DNA of 64,000 bases from Achromobacter arsenitoxydans SY8. Its GTDB lineage: Bacteria; Pseudomonadota; Gammaproteobacteria; Burkholderiales; Burkholderiaceae_B. The notes under the pieces were generated by a model that was not told where the DNA came from, made no database searches, and worked only from the letters and a program-made list of their open reading frames with translations. Within the stretch, counting starts at the first letter, position 1, and every line of letters starts with the position of its first letter. The position numbers and the translations under genes are program-made. The stretch covers positions 86,760 through 150,759 of the forward strand of contig NZ_AGUF01000064.1 in the NCBI RefSeq assembly GCF_000236785.1, given 5' to 3'. Below, in pieces: positions 61,255 through 64,000 of the stretch.

Positions 61255-61764
61255 TCAAATCCTCGTCGTCGTGTGACATGGTGCAATGTCGAGACGACCT
61301 ATGGTTTGCGCCAAACCAGCGCTTCGTGCAGTTTCGGACTCGATGACCTCGAATACGCCGCGCGCCCCACTGCCGATGAGGTCGAAGGGGAAGCGCAAAT
61401 AGAATTGTTTGGGCATGGCAGGCTCCGAGGCCTCGGTGCCGGCGATGGCATGGGTCCAGGTGATCTTGCGGTAGGCCATGGCGACCTTGACCAGCTGGGT
61501 GTATTCGGCCTTGCTCGGGTCCTGCGCGTGCGGCAGAACGGTGTTGATGTTGACGATGGTGGCGTCTTCGAGCTTGGTGGTGAAGAAGTGCTCTTGCTTG
61601 CCCTCGATGGAGGTGCGGTGCCACTTCACTTCCACTTCCGGCAGCATCTCGCCGGAGGCCAGCGCCTGGTACATCAGCGGCGTGGCGGGGAGTCGGCATT
61701 GGCAGCTTCCTTTGGGTCGTTGACGAAATGGCCGCTTGGGCCGCGATGCCATCGGGGATGACAT
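61255..61764 (-). pseudogene. hcp: Hcp-like gene lacking its N-terminal part
   Basis: From about residue 28 the frame matches the C-terminal two-thirds of type VI tube proteins (TPLMYQALASGEMLPEVEVKW; TSIEGKQEHFFTTKLEDATIV; TVLPHAQDPSKAEYTQLVKV; MAYRKITWTHAIAGTE). A tail of about 45 residues follows (FYLRFPFDLIGSGARGVFEV onward). The first about 70 residues of an Hcp subunit are missing and replaced by an unrelated Arg/Pro-rich stretch (RPKRPFRQRPKGSCQCRLP). Homology therefore begins near base 61683. A shortened Hcp could not form the normal hexamer ring. No other type VI genes are in the window. Confidence 0.75.
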
Positions 61765-61907
61765 GGGCCTAAATGCAAAAGCCGTGCCAACTCTTGTCGT
61801 GCCGCCGGTTTCTCTTTATTTATCAGTTGCTTGGGTGCGCATCCGGGTGTGCCGTGCACGCCCCGCGTTTTGCGAAACGGCGAAAAGTGATTTTTTTCCG
61901 GGGTTTT

Positions 61908-61999
61908 CGGGCCAATGTTGGCTCGATTTTTTATAAGCCTTTGAAAACGCGGGATAAAAAACGGGCCAAAAATGGCCCGATCGGGCCAATATTGGCCCG
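61908..61999. repeat. Three 18-base palindromes of the CGGGCCA...TGGCCCG type
   Basis: CGGGCCAATGTTGGCTCG (61908), CGGGCCAAAAATGGCCCG (61962) and CGGGCCAATATTGGCCCG (61982) are variants of one dyad. The last is perfect, and the last two start exactly 20 bases apart. They could be terminator hairpins or binding sites. Confidence 0.75.
61954..61979 (-). terminator. Rho-independent terminator of the SulP gene
   Basis: Read on the minus strand, CGGGCCA and TGGCCCG form a seven-base-pair stem with a TTTT loop, followed directly by TTTTTT. It lies 75 bases after the SulP stop. Confidence 0.8.
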
Positions 62000-62053
62000 C
62001 TTGGTCCTACAGTGAGCGCTGCAATCCTATTGGTGAATTTACGGGGCAGGCCG

Positions 62054-63520
62054 CTAGTGCCCCGCCGGCGCGTCGCGCTGCGCATAGCGGCCGATCAGCG
62101 TGGCGCTGGCCTCGTTCAGCCCCACAACCTCTACCTGCCGTCCGGCACGGCGCAACCTGAACGTGGCCTTGTCCAGTTCCCCGACCGCCGAAATATCCCA
62201 GAAGTGCGCGGCCGACAGGTCGATCACGACGCGCTCGACGGGCTCGTGAAAGTCTATCGCGGCGGAAAACCGCGAAGAGGATGCGAAGAAGATCTGGCCG
62301 CTATAGCGGTAGATCCGCGTGCGTCCGTCCTCGAACAGCGCCGACTCCACATTCAGCAGCCCCTTCACCTTGCCGGCGAAGAACAGGCCGCTGAGCACCA
62401 CGCCCACGAGCACACCCCTGGCAAGGTCATGCGTCCAGACCACCACCACCACCGTGGACAACATGACCACCGAGGATTGCCACGGGTGCGAACCCAGATT
62501 CCGCAATGAGCGCCAGCTGAACGTGCCGATCGACACCATGATCATGACGGCCACCAGCGCGGGCATGGGAATCCGGGCCACCAGCGGCCCCAGGACGACG
62601 ATCAGGAACAGCAGGAACGTGCCGGCGACGAGCGTGGACAGGCGGGTGCGGCCGCCGGAACGTACGTTGATCACCGACTGGCCGATCATGGCGCATCCGC
62701 CCATGCCGCCCAGGAACCCCGTCACGATGTTGGCGATGCCCTGGCCCTTGCATTCGCGGCGCTTGTCGCTGGGCGTGTCGGTCATGTCGTCCACGATCTG
62801 CGCCGTCATCATGGATTCCAGCAGGCCCACCGCCGCCATCGTCGCCGAGTAGGGCAGGATGATGCGCAGCGTCTCCAGCGTGAAGGGCACGTCGGGAATC
62901 ATGAACGAGGGCAGGGCGGACGGCAGCGCGCCCATGTCGCCCACCGTGTTGACTTGCAGCCCGCCGTAGATCGACACGGCAGTCATCGCGATGATGGCGA
63001 CCAGCGGCGAAGGCACCACGGTGGTCACGCGCGGCAGCAGGTAGATGATGGCCAGCGACGCCGCGATCATGGCGTAGGCCACCCAGGTCACCCCGATCAG
63101 TTGCGGCAGCTGCGCCATGAAAATCAGGATGGCCAACGCATTGACGAAGCCCGTGACCACCGAGCGGGACACGTACTGCATCAGCAGGTCCAGCCGCAGG
63201 AAGCCGGCGATGACCTGGATGACGCCCATCAGGATGGACGCGGCAAACAGATAGCCGATGCCGTGGTCGCGCACCAGCGGCGCCACCAGCACGGCCACGG
63301 CGGCGGTCGCCGCCGAGATCATGCCGGGGCGCCCGCCCGTGAACGCGATGATCAGCGCAATGGAGAACGACGCGTACAAGCCCACGCTGGGGTCCACGCC
63401 GGCGATGATGGAAAAACCAATGGCCTCCGGGATGAGCGCAAGCGCGACGAGCACGCCCGCAAGAATGTCCGCGCGTGGATTGGCCATCCAGTTGCGGCGA
63501 AGCTGGGAAAGAACTGACAT
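62054..63520 (-). CDS. SulP-family inorganic anion transporter with STAS domain
   Basis: The 488-residue protein has about eleven to twelve membrane helices of the SulP fold ([63 protein letters not shown]). A C-terminal STAS domain (about 375-485; [24 protein letters not shown]) follows. It should import sulfate, bicarbonate or a related anion with sodium or protons. The motif [14 protein letters not shown] is strongly conserved in bacterial SulP proteins of the YvdB/BicA-like branch. The ribosome site before the ATG at 63520 is weak. It is followed by a hairpin terminator and is probably monocistronic. Confidence 0.93.
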   Translation of the reverse strand: MSVLSQLRRNWMANPRADILAGVLVALALIPEAIGFSIIAGVDPSVGLYASFSIALIIAFTGGRPGMISAATAAVAVLVAPLVRDHGIGYLFAASILMGVIQVIAGFLRLDLLMQYVSRSVVTGFVNALAILIFMAQLPQLIGVTWVAYAMIAASLAIIYLLPRVTTVVPSPLVAIIAMTAVSIYGGLQVNTVGDMGALPSALPSFMIPDVPFTLETLRIILPYSATMAAVGLLESMMTAQIVDDMTDTPSDKRRECKGQGIANIVTGFLGGMGGCAMIGQSVINVRSGGRTRLSTLVAGTFLLFLIVVLGPLVARIPMPALVAVMIMVSIGTFSWRSLRNLGSHPWQSSVVMLSTVVVVVWTHDLARGVLVGVVLSGLFFAGKVKGLLNVESALFEDGRTRIYRYSGQIFFASSSRFSAAIDFHEPVERVVIDLSAAHFWDISAVGELDKATFRLRRAGRQVEVVGLNEASATLIGRYAQRDAPAGH

Positions 63521-63882
63521 TGATTGGCTAAGCTTGATTTGAGCAAGCGTGGACGGTTCGCGCTGCCAGCAAAGAAGCGGCAGAGATGGGCGAGCGCCCG
63601 ATTCGCTTGAGGTTGTCCGAGGGATAGGCGCCCGGCCGAGCCACCCGGCAAGCCGGGTCCATCTGGGATCGCGACAGCGTCGCGACGAACATGCGCGCCC
63701 CTTGCAGGCGCGGCGGACCGAATTGTACCCGCTTGCACGCGCGGTGCCTGCGCCGACTGCGGGTCAGCCCCAATCGCGCGCCCGCGCGTTTCAGGTATTA
63801 TTCAGGATCCTGTAAGAAAGAGAGCCCGGCGGATTTTCCGGCCCCTCGCTGCCCCGGCAGCCCCGCGAGCCATCCGCCATCT
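63521..63882. other. Intergenic region upstream of SulP
   Basis: These 362 bases hold no gene that I can support. Visible structures are the hairpin ACCCGGC-AA-GCCGGGT (63643-63658) and TCGCGAC-AGC-GTCGCGA at about 63668-63684. An AT-richer patch, TATTATTCAGGATCCTGTAAG (63796 on), could serve a plus-strand promoter for the gene entering the window end. No riboswitch was recognised. Confidence 0.35.
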
Positions 63883-64000
63883 ATGACCGAAGACCCTCCT
63901 CCTAGCAGGGCGCCGCGCATGCGCCGGCGCCCGATGCCCCCTCCCAGTCTCTCAGCGACGCCGGCAGTCCTGCTGCGCGCCGCCACCCTCAGCGCCATCG
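63883..64000 (+). CDS. Start of an unrecognised protein (cut by window end)
   Basis: An ATG at 63883 opens a frame that runs to the window end without a stop. The first 39 residues are Pro/Arg-rich (TEDPPPSRAPRMRRRPMPPP) and then become more hydrophobic (SATPAVLLRAATLSAI). That pattern would fit a short cytoplasmic leader before a helix. No clear ribosome site is present and no family can be named. The opposite strand is also open here, so this is a tentative call. Confidence 0.35.
   Translation, partial: MTEDPPPSRAPRMRRRPMPPPSLSATPAVLLRAATLSAI

Larger units (their letters stand above)
60020..61272 (-). repeat. Tandem duplication of a DUF3304/effector-start unit
   Basis: The unit holding the DUF3304 gene and the beginning of the DUF2235 effector occurs twice in direct orientation, at about 60020-60560 and 60729-61272. 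The bases around each DUF3304 start (CGAGGACTTGA and CGAGGATTTGAA) and around the FFDGTGNNQD codons are also shared. By eye the copies agree at roughly nine bases in ten. Confidence 0.85.
61765..62053. other. AT-rich non-coding gap with palindromes
   Basis: This 289-base stretch is far richer in A and T than its surroundings and carries no convincing gene. It holds three copies of an 18-base palindrome and a minus-strand terminator. Its composition and the broken hcp beside it suggest the edge of an inserted segment. Confidence 0.5.

Noticed and set aside
63798-63998. Minus-strand frame of 66 codons at the window end
   Set aside because: Gly/Arg-rich, no ribosome site and no family; it is opposite the tentative gene at 63883.

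Overview
The window is about 67% GC and reads as the chromosome of a betaproteobacterium. Gene style and families (YnfM/YnfL pair, tandem UspA, many small stress proteins, RpoN paralogue) suggest Alcaligenaceae, of the Achromobacter or Bordetella type. The genus is inference. No rRNA, tRNA, CRISPR array or complete insertion sequence was seen.

Layout. 1-6.8 kb: end of an EAL protein, a ferric-reductase-like flavoprotein, a MuiA/DUF4139 protein, a LysR-MFS divergent pair, and a DUF2325 gene behind a Fur-like box. 6.9-14.6 kb: a control block made of a hybrid histidine kinase, a second sigma-54 factor (rpoN paralogue) and two sigma-54 activators. 14.6-27 kb: mostly small stress-type genes (disordered hydrophilic proteins, DUF378, DUF883, DUF3309, DUF4142, a copper-storage-like protein, an SDR, topoisomerase IB), plus a dehydrogenase, a universal stress protein, a FUSC exporter and an EAL protein. 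27-46 kb: one eight-gene minus-strand operon, glgA-glgE-treS/maltokinase-glgB-glgX-treZ-malQ-treY, joined mostly by 4-base stop/start overlaps. 46-56 kb: a pyruvate-oxidase-like TPP enzyme, more small stress genes, a PRC-barrel protein, a degenerate PIG-L protein, and an endonuclease-clsB-flippase-DUF3182-hydrolase operon. 56.5-58.1 kb: an orphan double ABC ATPase. 58.1-61.8 kb: a lower-GC type VI secretion effector/immunity patch with duplicated and broken genes. 62-63.5 kb: a SulP transporter.

The main discovery is regulatory. Seventeen sites fitting the sigma-54 -24/-12 promoter (GG, ten bases, GC, usually GGcAc or GGaAc then five bases then TTGC) lie roughly 35-120 bases upstream of start codons, in the right orientation, between 6.8 and 56.3 kb. 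They precede the kinase, the response regulator, rpoN itself (a perfect TGGCACGATCTTTGCA), most of the small stress genes, topoisomerase IB, the SDR, the whole glycogen/trehalose operon, the TPP enzyme and the phospholipid operon. This suggests a self-contained sigma-54 stress regulon: a dedicated RpoN paralogue that drives its own gene, with two local activators and a local kinase. Its likely products are trehalose and alpha-glucan stores, disordered protectant proteins, envelope lipid changes and DNA topology maintenance, which fits an osmotic, desiccation or stationary-phase programme. The promoter sites are seen directly. The regulon and its purpose are inference.
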